NCBI GenBank assembly: GCA_000934455.1
Contig: KN887256.1
Span: 39,385-67,686 of the forward strand
DNA length: 28,302 nt
Source of the DNA: Apostichopus parvimensis
Lineage: Eukaryota > Echinodermata > Holothuroidea > Aspidochirotida > Stichopodidae
Direction of reading: 5' to 3'
A program made the translations under genes and the position numbers. The notes beneath the pieces are model-generated. The model ran no database searches. It was not told the DNA's origin and was given only the letters and a program-made list of their open reading frames with translations. Position 1 is the first letter of the stretch. Each line of letters opens with the position of its first letter. Below are positions 12,101 through 18,463 of the stretch, one piece after another.

Positions 12101-15100
12101 GCAATGGTCCTTAGCATCACATAGCAGGAACATACAGTCTTGGGAACTTTTATTTTTTTATGTGAAGTGTCAAGTAAACAGTACACAAAGTACCCTACAC
12201 ACACAGCATATATAGCATTGCAGTGTTTCACATCAAGGAAACCAAAAAATACCAATATGAATATGCATTTGATGAATGCAGCCTATGTAAGGTATCTTCT
12301 GTATGTGATATGAGTTTTTGTCTCAAATTCTCAATATAACTGCCGGGGACATACTGGTACCACTAGAAGCTTTGACTCACTCGTTGAAAATTAATGATAA
12401 CACCAACTATAGAATTATTCAATTTGCAAGCCACAAATTATCAGGAAAAAAACAAAACAAAACAACACTTGATCATTAAATTGCACTTCAAGCGGAACAA
12501 ACACTTGCCATAACTTCTCTACCTCTACCTTTGGTTATTCACTGCATCATACTTACTTAACAACCACCTGTGATCCCTTTAGGTTGTGGGTGCAGTATTG
12601 TTTTATGACATCCCATACCTTGATTGTACTATCACTGCTGCCGGTAGCCAGCAGAGTTGAAGTACTATCAAATGCCATGCTCACGACAGGAGCTATGTGA
12701 ATGGCCTACGAAAATAGAAAATGAGACACACAATCATGATTGGCCTATAATTTATAAGTCTAATCCAACTGACATATAATGTGAATTGATTGAACTGTCA
12801 GTATTCTGCAAGGAATAAACATGACTGGGTTATAACTTCTAAAACTAAGTATAGCAAGCCTTTGAACCCTTCAGATGTACTGCATGAATATTCATTGAAT
12901 AAGCAGCTGCAGTCTTAAATGCAAAAGTTGCTTCAGATTATAATATTCTTTTTTGTAATACCTTTTGCTTTCTTTTCAGGTTTGAGAGAAAATTAATCCA
13001 TTTAACTACCATTTTATTTCCCATTGAGAATGTGGAATATCAACTAAACTTCACGTCAGGTATAAATTTGAATAATTAATACAACATTAAAAAATAATCA
13101 CTACCCTCTTTCATTTTAATAATCCTAGTCTGAGATCAGTGCTTGAAAGATCCCTTTGAAGTTCACTTGTAATTTGGGTTTACAGTTTGCCGTGTCCAAT
13201 TCCCCTCAAACTTTCACAAAGTACAGCTTTAGGCAAACAGCCATTGTGCAGTGAGAATGGTACATGTTGTGCTAGCATATATACTCTTGCAAATTGTGGG
13301 GTTGGCCTAGGAGACAACTGCATGTCACATCCAAAGATGTGCCATATATTTGTTTACCACATGATCGAGAAAGCCTATAGATGGTCTGTGGCTGTGTACC
13401 CTTTGAGATTTCCTTTAGCCCTCCCTCTATTATACTTCTTCTTACCTTCCACGTTCTTATGCATGTTTCTTGTTTCCATTCCCACTGTTTCAAGAGAAGG
13501 CTGCTGTAAGCCACTATCAACATCTGAAAAAAAGAAGAAAAAAAGAAGAAAAACCTTCAGTCGTTTTACAGCACAAGAAACATTACTAGTTCAGCTTTGT
13601 ATTAATTCATTACTGTAATGGCAACATCCTGAAATACCAAGCACAAGGATCAGACTCAATATATGCTCTAATCTCATCTGCTTACAGACTAACTGGACTT
13701 GAAGGAGAAAGAACTGGTATATCTTTCTGACGTGAAGGAAACTGAAACAGATCTGGGCAATGAATCTGAATTTTGTATTAGGAAGCAATAAACTCTTAAG
13801 AATCTGAAGAGTACGTACATCAGATTATGACATATTACAATGAAACTTACCTCATCATCAGGTGAAATGATTAAACATGTGACCTCACCTCCTTCCTCCT
13901 GCAAGTGAAAAAACATAACATTTTAGAGTATAATTTTGTATTAAATTGAATTATGATTTGACCCAGGAGGTCAACAATTGCATCATGAAATATTAATAAT
14001 TGCATCATTGTAAGGGTGTGACCGTTTAAACGGTTAACCGTTTAACCGGCCGCAAATGCACTATCTGTTTAGAAAATCACAAACCGTTTAAACGGAAAAT
14101 TTAAAAAAAAAATTCAAATACATTTTAAACATGAAAATTATTTAAAAATATGTAAAGAACTGAGTAATGTACTGCAAACTATCAATAAAAAACAGAGAAA
14201 CGATGTTTTAGGCATGAATAATGTGTTCAACATAATTATAGTAGTAGGCCGCAATAGTCATGAACTCATGATAGTGTCGTCAATTCTTTTTCTCAGTTTA
14301 TATTTGCGACATATATCACCCGTACATGTACATCGATCAATGGCATGGTGAAATCCCGTGTGAAAGTATGTTGACCCTAAAAGACGCAAATGGTCGTTCT
14401 AGAAAGTACCGTAATAACATTAACAACACAAGGCCAGTTTGCTCTCTCAAGTCCGCACGTGTACAGCCATTTTTTTTCACACATGGTATTATACTGTGCC
14501 TGTTTTGCAGGCGATATTAGCTTTTTACCGTCACGATAAATCGTTAAAAAATTATCGCGATATTTCGATAATTACGAAAATTTTTCTCTTAACAGAATTA
14601 GCGTAAATGTCAAGCTTTGAGTGGACGGAGAAAGAGAGATATATGGAGGGGACATTCAAAGAGAATATCTGAAAAACCTTACGATATTTTTCACAAATAT
14701 TGATGCTTAGATAAGTGCTTCCTCACAATCAACGAGCCGCCCCAAAACTCGCTCCGCTTACGTAAAACTTCTATATATATAACACGTGGAAAAACCCGAA
14801 TTTTACACACATTATTCCCACTGACATTGGTCACAGAACATAAGTAGGTCATCGACATTCGAACTTGCCCAAGTTCATCGCACCATGGGAACGACACAAC
14901 ACATTGAACATGATGTTACACTTTCCCGCCATCTGGACGCCAAGTGTAAATTTTGGTGTAATATGTTCGCTATATTATTGGGCCTAATTAGTAATTAACA
15001 TACATTGATCGTCGTCTTGTTGCCTGAATTGCTACCTGTTGGAAAGAAACCCTTAATTATTGTATTCATAATGTCCTATTTTCATTAATACTAATAGTCG

Positions 15101-16233
15101 GGTGACGGTGCGTCGAAAAAGCCGCGATCGGGAAACGGCGGTTAAACGGTTAACCGGACTGGTGGCGATCCGGTTAAACGGTTAGCGAAATAACCATTAG
15201 GTCACACCCTTACATCATTGCATACTGTACTGCTTGGAGTAACAGGATAATATAATCACAAAGTTACCATTGGCAGAACAGATGGCTGTGTGTGTTTTAA
15301 ATACATATCATATAGACACAGTTCATTGCAGATAATGGTATTACACAGCTACCAGAGTAATGTGCTACTGTCCACAACATGCCTCAAATAAAAAGGTGAT
15401 TGAGAAAAAGTTAATGTGCTACATCCCTAGCACTCAAAATCAATTATAATTCCTATGTCTCCTAATCAATAGCTCAGTTGAGTACATATCATTACAGATA
15501 AGAGGCAAACTGACAAAAATGTGTATACTACAGAGACTAGGTACCAAGATGTGGGATTACAGATTCCACATTCATAATCACACCCAAACTTAGGTATTTT
15601 CTTTCACACAATAATTACAAATCTATGTTTACATGTGTTCAACATCACTTGAGTCTACAGGTGATACTAGATAGATGTACATAACCAATTACGATTACAA
15701 TTATGATTGCAGCAAGTCTCACCTGTTTCAGTGTGTGGATTACTCTGCCAGTTTTAGTATCCAGCACATTAACATTATTGCCATAAGGACAAAACAAGTG
15801 TTGACCATCTTTGGAAACTGATATTTTGCCACCAGTGTAAAAGGCTTCAATCTTGGAAGAAACCCGAAAACTGCCAAAGAAGCAAGCAATTGAAACAGTA
15901 ATTAAATGGTTGATAATATATCAAGACAAATCCAGTATGCATTATGGATTAACACAATGTGTACATTATACAGCAAACCTATGATATGATAGCACCCTAT
16001 TTCAATTTCCATATCTAACCTTATTATTACATACATGTGCTATCAAGTTCGGATGAAAAAATTTTTTATCGTGGAATCGGTGCACACGTATAATGCATGA
16101 TATTTAGGCTTAGCTAGTGTTACTGCAGTTTAACTTAGGTACTTATTAACAGCATGTTTACATTTTAACGTCTAACAAACTACATCTTTCCAAATAACGT
16201 CTATTCCACTTACTTCGTCTTCAAAGAAGCCAT
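44..16233 (-). CDS. TBL3: TBL3 / UTP13 WD40 protein, 19 exons, 3-prime end missing
   Basis: This gene encodes the homologue of transducin beta-like 3 (yeast Utp13), a nucleolar WD40 scaffold of the UTP-B subcomplex. UTP-B loads with the U3 snoRNP on the 5-prime ETS of pre-rRNA and is needed for 18S rRNA maturation. I joined 19 exons by splice signals and phase: 16214-16233, 15723-15870, 13851-13898, 13446-13523, 12557-12705, 11678-11770, 9208-9361, 8140-8236, 7216-7427, 6459-6600, 5804-5862, 5232-5338, 4574-4715, 3874-4035, 2827-2895, 1650-1720, 1085-1300, 720-823 and 44-115. The phases agree at every junction and give 714 codons against about 800 in vertebrate TBL3, so roughly the last 80-100 residues lie off the left edge. 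At least 12 WD blades end in motifs such as KVWDV, RVWN, TIWD, KLWH and KLWTI. A charged linker (EYEEKKEKEEEQVIR) follows, then the start of the helical Utp13 C-terminal domain. Identification is by recalled family similarity, not a search. Confidence 0.95.
116..719 (-). other. TBL3 intron 18
   Basis: Non-coding and AT-rich apart from the G-rich tract at 549-580. No repeats with recognisable ends were seen. Confidence 0.7.
549..580. repeat. G-rich tract in TBL3 intron 18
   Basis: The plus strand has GGGAGGGG, GGGGGG, GGGG and GGGG runs in about 30 bases, enough for a G-quadruplex in DNA. The TBL3 transcript carries the C-rich complement. Confidence 0.6.
720..823 (-). CDS. TBL3: TBL3 exon 18, start of Utp13 C-terminal domain
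   Basis: It encodes EQQLSNLLQEKKFVKALGLA followed by ITLNQPFKVLTIVK. It corresponds to the ELDNLLHEKRYLRALGLAI segment that opens the alpha-helical C-terminal domain of the family. The acceptor is TTTTTTTAG and the donor GTAAGT. Confidence 0.93.
1085..1300 (-). CDS. TBL3: TBL3 exon 17, last WD blades and charged linker
   Basis: It encodes SGSDGLLKLWTIKHNECIKT, then DDHDDKVWAV, then a final blade with TIMVWQDMTVVEYEE. The acidic/basic linker KKEKEEEQVIR leads out of the propeller. The codon split by the GTCAGG donor is completed as Arg in exon 18. The open frame runs past the donor for a few codons, but the homology stops at the splice site. Confidence 0.94.
1650..1720 (-). CDS. TBL3: TBL3 exon 16
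   Basis: It encodes TFEGHDASVLKVSFLSRGMQ and LLS. The TFEGHDASVLKV motif matches vertebrate TBL3 almost exactly. The acceptor (CTTTTAAAG) is purine-rich next to the AG. The donor is GTAAGT. Confidence 0.94.
2041..2589. mobile_element. Foldback MITE flanked by TTAA
   Basis: TTAA lies directly outside both ends (2037-2040 and 2590-2593). The ends are imperfect inverted repeats sharing CCAGAGGAA and ATGAAAGAGCAACA. The complementarity continues inward: 2184-2216 and 2437-2469 match in 30 of 33 positions as inverted repeats. The element is therefore a long hairpin with arms of about 150-175 bases and a loop of about 220. TTAA targets are typical of piggyBac-like elements, but no transposase is present. 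It lies in TBL3 intron 15. Confidence 0.75.
2827..2895 (-). CDS. TBL3: TBL3 exon 15, WD strand
   Basis: A 69-bp phase 0-0 exon encoding ALATSSADGTIKIWSISDFT and CVK. It continues directly from FSPTDQ to make the canonical QxLATxSADGTIKxW blade. The acceptor is TTTCCATAG and the donor GTAAGT. Confidence 0.94.
3370..3668. mobile_element. 299-bp MITE with CAGGGATGTGCTCA ends
   Basis: The first 14 bases CAGGGATGTGCTCA reappear as a perfect inverted copy at the other end. The hexamer GTATTA flanks both sides (3364-3369 and 3669-3674). The CAGGG start resembles hAT MITEs, but I see 6 rather than 8 duplicated bases, so the superfamily is left open. The interior contains GC-rich palindromes such as GGGCTGCGCCC and no credible gene. 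It lies in TBL3 intron 14. Confidence 0.78.
3874..4035 (-). CDS. TBL3: TBL3 exon 14, highly conserved WD blade
   Basis: It encodes SINSLAISPNDKLLATGSQD, then RSAKLWHLEQEKYLG, then FRGHKRGIWCVQFSPTDQ. This is the most recognisable part of the protein; the PNDKLLATGSQDR-AKLW and GIWCVQFSP motifs are near-invariant in TBL3/Utp13. Both ends are in phase 0, with acceptor TTGCAG and donor GTGAGT. Confidence 0.96.
4574..4715 (-). CDS. TBL3: TBL3 exon 13, WD blade
   Basis: It encodes LSRKFFVSGGEDMTFKVWSI, then a linker ending SFTEKAHDK. It is the blade before the long inter-blade loop that ends in HDKDINS in vertebrates. The acceptor is TTTGCTCAG. The donor is GTCAGA, less usual than the GTAAGT seen at most other exons. 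Confidence 0.92.
5232..5338 (-). CDS. TBL3: TBL3 exon 12, WD blade
   Basis: It encodes DNSVRLWQMNGEDNTLRCVA followed by GKGHTHSVLSVTAS. The GHTHSV signature is conserved in TBL3. The acceptor is TTCTTCCAG and the donor GTAAGT. It exits in phase 2. Confidence 0.93.
5804..5862 (-). CDS. TBL3: TBL3 exon 11
   Basis: A 59-bp exon encoding DIIVAIDVFKKGSMLVSSSK, the strand that vertebrates show as ALDVFRKGWLFASCAKD. The acceptor is TTTTATAG and the donor GTAAGA. Confidence 0.9.
6334..6412. repeat. 15-bp repeat and CT-rich tract
   Basis: CATGCTAATCCCCTT occurs about three times in a row, followed by a C/T-only run to about 6412. It is in TBL3 intron 10, shortly downstream (in transcript sense) of the exon 10 donor. 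Confidence 0.7.
6459..6600 (-). CDS. TBL3: TBL3 exon 10
   Basis: It encodes NDEILDVKFLGADESHLAVA, then LRVFELSTLNCQILTGHT. The EILDVKFLG, VASNS and VFEL motifs are strongly characteristic of TBL3/Utp13. The acceptor is CTCTCTCAG and the donor GTAAGT. Confidence 0.94.
7216..7427 (-). CDS. TBL3: TBL3 exon 9
   Basis: It encodes ALKVWDVVSGRNIFTQPANL, a polar loop, then IMCAALNTIVIATHDHNIVF and FKITKQ. ATHDHNIVFF corresponds to the TATADHNLLLY strand of vertebrate TBL3. The acceptor is TTCAACAG and the donor GTGAGT. Confidence 0.93.
7560..7700. mobile_element. Possible one-ended TTAA MITE remnant
   Basis: TTAA followed by AAGGATAGTCCAGAAATG resembles the termini of the other two TTAA elements in this gene (GGAT-x-x-TCCAG core). 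I could not find a matching inverted end downstream, so the right border is arbitrary. The G/C tract at 7684-7699 may lie inside it. Confidence 0.3.
8140..8236 (-). CDS. TBL3: TBL3 exon 8
   Basis: It encodes PLEALLVLPNDKPFPELSID followed by TPGEYIVTCGGQ. This matches the TBL3 segment ending in a TAGDQG-like turn. The acceptor is CCCAACAG and the donor GTAAGT. The exon ends one base into a Gly codon. Confidence 0.92.
8880..9174. mobile_element. Short TTAA-flanked MITE
   Basis: The ends AGGGATATTCCAGTG and, on the other strand, AGGGATATTCTGGTG agree in 13 of 15 positions. TTAA flanks both ends (8876-8879 and 9175-9178). The size and target are those of a piggyBac-like MITE. It is in TBL3 intron 7, with its edge about 28 bases from the exon 7 donor. 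Confidence 0.75.
9208..9361 (-). CDS. TBL3: TBL3 exon 7, WD blade with repeated acceptor
   Basis: It encodes CEYQLTKHYSAVTSFSFNQD, then LLFSTGRDSVVTIWDLNDFS and TIPVFE. The HYSAVTS and GRD-IWDL motifs place it in the first propeller. The acceptor ATGTTTTAG and the first 20-odd bases of the exon form the first unit of a 78-bp tandem array that continues into the intron. The donor (GTTTGT) is weaker than most in the gene, and a MITE lies about 28 bases beyond it. Confidence 0.92.
9339..9955. repeat. 78-bp minisatellite containing splice acceptors, about 8 copies
   Basis: Units begin GCTTTGTCAGTTGATACTCA at 9339, 9417, 9495, 9571, 9649, 9728, 9806 and 9884. Spacings are 78, 78, 76, 78, 79, 78 and 78, and the last copy is partial. 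Read on the minus strand, each unit contains a pyrimidine-rich stretch, TTTAG and GTGTGAG or GTGTAAG, which is the acceptor and first codons of TBL3 exon 7. The first unit is the real exon boundary; the others lie in intron 6. Confidence 0.93.
10150..10455. repeat. 18-bp minisatellite, ACCACATACCCTTCTCTC
   Basis: About 15 variable units of ACCACATACCCTTCTCTC run through TBL3 intron 6. The order becomes less regular towards the left end. The apparent reading frames here (repeating TTYPSL on plus, RREGYVV on minus) are products of the repeat and not genes. Confidence 0.88.
10849..11405. mobile_element. Candidate solo LTR
   Basis: The block begins TGTGATGCCG and ends GTTAGCGTTACA, giving the TG...CA termini of an LTR. 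It is more GC-rich than the surrounding intron, contains a CACGTG motif and a T-rich half, and is about 557 bases long. A copy of ACTATGGTTGCTGTGTAAAA lies before it, and two similar copies follow it. A clean 4-6-base target duplication is not seen and no internal retroelement genes are present, so this is a structural suggestion only. Confidence 0.4.
11678..11770 (-). CDS. TBL3: TBL3 exon 6, WD blade
   Basis: It encodes LLEFHPDPAKLLLFSASSDS followed by VIRVWNLKTGK. The FHPDP and LLLFS motifs are characteristic of TBL3/Utp13. Both ends are in phase 2, with acceptor TTACACAG and donor GTAAGT. The following intron is the repeat-rich one. Confidence 0.93.
12557..12705 (-). CDS. TBL3: TBL3 exon 5, WD blade
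   Basis: It encodes IAPVVSMAFDSTSTLLATGS, then a DSTIKVWDV strand and CTHNLKGSQVVV. This is a complete canonical WD repeat with GS-D-KVWD features. The acceptor is TTTTCGTAG. The donor GTAAGT cuts after two bases of a codon that exon 6 completes as Asn. Confidence 0.93.
13446..13523 (-). CDS. TBL3: TBL3 exon 4
   Basis: A 78-bp phase 0-0 exon encoding MLIVAYSSLLLKQWEWKQET and ending RTWK. KQWEW occupies the WD-dipeptide position of this blade. The first Met is internal, not a start: exons 2 and 3 join to it in frame and vertebrate TBL3 has the equivalent VLVTASRALLL segment. The acceptor is TTTTTTTCAG and the donor GTAAGA. Confidence 0.9.
13851..13898 (-). CDS. TBL3: TBL3 exon 3
   Basis: A 48-bp phase 0-0 exon encoding EEGGEVTCLIISPDDE. 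It matches the vertebrate segment with the LSPDNE motif. The acceptor is TTGCAG and the donor GTAAGT. Its length is divisible by three, so skipping it would keep the frame but delete two strands of a blade. Confidence 0.9.
14011..15212. mobile_element. Non-autonomous hAT-like DNA transposon
   Basis: The 13-base ends TAAGGGTGTGACC and GGTCACACCCTTA are perfect inverted repeats. They are flanked by identical 8-base sequences CATCATTG at 14003-14010 and 15213-15220. An 8-bp target duplication is typical of the hAT superfamily. Just inside each end are several copies of a GGTTAAACGG / CCGTTTAACCGG motif, likely transposase-binding sub-terminal repeats. The interior has no transposase-like frame, so the element is non-autonomous. 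It sits inside TBL3 intron 2. Confidence 0.88.
15723..15870 (-). CDS. TBL3: TBL3 exon 2, first WD blade
   Basis: It encodes the conserved start of the first propeller: FRVSSKIEAFYTGGK, then GQHLFCPYGNNVNVLDTKTG and ending VIHTLKQ. The acceptor is TTTGGCAG and the donor GTGAGA. It enters in phase 2 and leaves in phase 0, covering about residues 7-56. Confidence 0.93.
16214..16233 (-). CDS. TBL3: TBL3 exon 1, start codon
   Basis: This short coding exon reads MASLKT plus two bases, followed by a consensus GTAAGT donor. The next exon completes the codon as Asn. I chose this ATG because it is the only one that splices in phase to exon 2, and vertebrate TBL3 also has a very short leader before the SxxIExFYxGGK segment. 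Confidence 0.85.
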
Positions 16234-17252
16234 ATTATTATGTAGTCTTTATGAAACCTGGAATGGAGCAATGACAATCCGAACGCTGATAAAGTGTGCT
16301 CACATTGACTCGTGCAATGTTGGACACATGTGGAACTTAATCAGAGAGTTACTTTATGTGGAATTGCATCACAGCTGCGTCTAAATGTTGAAACCTTCAT
16401 GCCAGGGTATTATCTGGGCCGCGCCCATAACTAGTAACTAGCCAATAGAATTACTCAATCTGAATAAAATTGTAAATAGTCACGCCTACATTTATGTAGA
16501 CAGCGTCCTAAACTCGAAAAACTTAGATCCATCCTAAGGGTTTCGTGTCAAATTTCTTGGAGGCCAACCTGACTCAGTGATCAGCATGAGGGTTTCATGA
16601 AACATGCATAAATGACTCTTTACACCAAGGACCGTATCTAAGTGAGGTCGTTGGGGTGGGGGGTGGGGGGGGGGGTTGGATGATCACACCGAAATGTTCA
16701 TACTTTCTACTACCGGGAGCTAATTATCTTACAGTTTGCAAAATACGGAAAAAAGCCGTAGACACCGGGCAACTTTAAACCACAGAGTGCTAAACAAATG
16801 CAGTTAAAATGATGAAAATTATAGCACCCTAAAACAATAGACGTCAGCCAAAGTCCCCCACCCCAACCCCCCCCCCCCCCCATGGAAAAATGGCAAAGAT
16901 GATGGCTGCTGGGTTTGTGTCCCCTTATATGATCTCTTTCTATGCTCAAAATTACGTCCTATATACACATGATTTCGTCTTTAATAATATATTATTGGCA
17001 TGTAAAACGCAATTGACAATATCTGTTACAACATCGTTTGAAAAAAAACTTGGTTAGTCAAACTAGTTAATTCTAGTGATATAGATTTTCATATGGAGTA
17101 CTGGAGTACCATCGCAAAAAGAAATTATCAAAATTAACTGAAACAGCTTCTTTAACTCGGGGATTCAAATAGCATATAAGCTAACACTTATAAGCATTTC
17201 TAGTGTTCCTTGTGTCCTGACTTTATTTGAATAAATCAAGTTGAAAGTATCC
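16234..17252. other. Upstream region of TBL3
   Basis: This is non-coding. The TBL3 5-prime UTR and promoter must begin here on the minus strand. I see no clear TATA box; a CCAAT pentamer (plus strand, 16442-16446) and a short GC-rich GGCCGCGCCC at about 16419-16428 are the only promoter-like features. Two homopolymer-rich tracts, G at 16653-16676 and C at 16854-16881, lie about 180 bases apart in opposite sense. Confidence 0.5.
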
Positions 17253-17333
17253 CATTTCAGTAATGAAAAGATGCCACTTGTTTTCAATACTCAATGTTAC
17301 TCGAAAGTTGAAACTGATGGAAGATAGTTCCAT
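17253..17333 (+). repeat. Direct repeat, left copy
   Basis: This stretch begins CATTTCAGTAATGAAAAGATG and is repeated at 18384-18463 with roughly nine differences and one indel. It runs into the reverse transcriptase fragment on the right. Confidence 0.85.
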
Positions 17334-17523
17334 CATGTTAAATATAAATAAAACTAAGGAACTAGTGTTTGATTTTAGGAAAGGCAATATTGTCCATGAT
17401 CATGTCATAATTGATGGCAAAGTAGTTGAGAGGGTAGAAAGCTACAAGTACCTGGGAACGTATATTGATAATAAACTTAATTGGAATGTTCACACAAAAG
17501 CTGTTAAGGGTAAAGCCTGCCAA
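17263..17523 (+). mobile_element. Non-LTR retrotransposon reverse transcriptase fragment
   Basis: The frame encodes MLNINKTKELVFDFRKG, then VERVESYKYLGTYIDNKLNW. The LNxxKTKE-VxDFR and YKYLGxxxDxxLxW blocks are the region after the catalytic palm in LINE reverse transcriptases of the jockey/CR1/L2 type. The catalytic FADD box would be upstream and is not present, and the fragment runs into the assembly gap, so it is a partial copy. Homology clearly starts near 17310. Confidence 0.8.
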
Positions 17524-18188
17524 NNNNNNNNNNNNNNNNNNNNNNNNNNNNNNNNNNNNNNNNNNNNNNNNNNNNNNNNNNNNNNNNNNNNNNNNNNNNN
17601 NNNNNNNNNNNNNNNNNNNNNNNNNNNNNNNNNNNNNNNNNNNNNNNNNNNNNNNNNNNNNNNNNNNNNNNNNNNNNNNNNNNNNNNNNNNNNNNNNNNN
17701 NNNNNNNNNNNNNNNNNNNNNNNNNNNNNNNNNNNNNNNNNNNNNNNNNNNNNNNNNNNNNNNNNNNNNNNNNNNNNNNNNNNNNNNNNNNNNNNNNNNN
17801 NNNNNNNNNNNNNNNNNNNNNNNNNNNNNNNNNNNNNNNNNNNNNNNNNNNNNNNNNNNNNNNNNNNNNNNNNNNNNNNNNNNNNNNNNNNNNNNNNNNN
17901 NNNNNNNNNNNNNNNNNNNNNNNNNNNNNNNNNNNNNNNNNNNNNNNNNNNNNNNNNNNNNNNNNNNNNNNNNNNNNNNNNNNNNNNNNNNNNNNNNNNN
18001 NNNNNNNNNNNNNNNNNNNNNNNNNNNNNNNNNNNNNNNNNNNNNNNNNNNNNNNNNNNNNNNNNNNNNNNNNNNNNNNNNNNNNNNNNNNNNNNNNNNN
18101 NNNNNNNNNNNNNNNNNNNNNNNNNNNNNNNNNNNNNNNNNNNNNNNNNNNNNNNNNNNNNNNNNNNNNNNNNNNNNNNNNNNNNNNN
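17524..18188. other. Assembly gap (665 N)
   Basis: This is a run of unknown bases. Its true length and content cannot be read, and open frames crossing it are meaningless. A reverse transcriptase fragment is on its left and a DNA transposon end on its right. Confidence 0.99.
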
Positions 18189-18383
18189 TTTACCTTTTAA
18201 CATCTTCTTTGGCATTCCAGTACCTAGAAACCTCATCATGGAGATTCGAGACCATTCAGACCAATGATATATTTTCGCACATTTTTTTTCGACACCCAAA
18301 TTCCCAGTGGGGGGGCGACTGGGGGGGCGACAAGCTTTCATGGGGGGCTGTCGCCCCCACGCCCCCCCGTGGCTACGCCACTG
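18189..18383 (-). mobile_element. End of a DNA transposon starting CAGTGGCGTAGCCACGG
   Basis: Read on the minus strand the segment starts CAGTGGCGTAGCCACGG and goes on with blocks of GGGGGG and GTCGCCCCC before a less biased interior that enters the gap. CAGTGGCGTAGCCA-type termini are common in animal DNA transposons. The other end is in or beyond the gap, so neither the superfamily nor the length can be set. Confidence 0.6.
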
Positions 18384-18463
18384 CATTTCAGTAATGAAAG
18401 GATGCCACTTGTTTCAATGTTCAGTGTTATTTGAAAGTTGAAACTAATGGAAGATAGTTCAAT
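18384..18463 (+). repeat. Direct repeat, right copy
   Basis: This is the second copy of the repeat at 17253-17333, starting exactly at the terminal base of the CAGTGGCG transposon. Similarity stops at ATAGTTCAATCA. Its reading frame has a stop where the left copy stays open. Confidence 0.85.

Larger units (their letters stand above)
11771..13850 (-). other. TBL3 introns 3-5
   Basis: Introns at 11771-12556, 12706-13445 and 13524-13850 are non-coding. I found no element ends, RNA genes or arrays in them. A 143-codon plus-strand frame at 13187-13618 overlaps exon 4 in antisense and has no recognisable similarity. Confidence 0.6.

Noticed and set aside
13187-13618. 143-codon plus-strand frame
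   Set aside because: It lies antisense to TBL3 exon 4 and its introns and has no recognisable domain.
14691-14897. 68-codon frame inside the hAT-like element
   Set aside because: No BED finger, RNase-H-like or dimerisation motif could be seen, so it is not called a transposase.
17465-18394. Long open frames crossing the gap
   Set aside because: Most of their length is N; only the reverse transcriptase part before the gap is supported.
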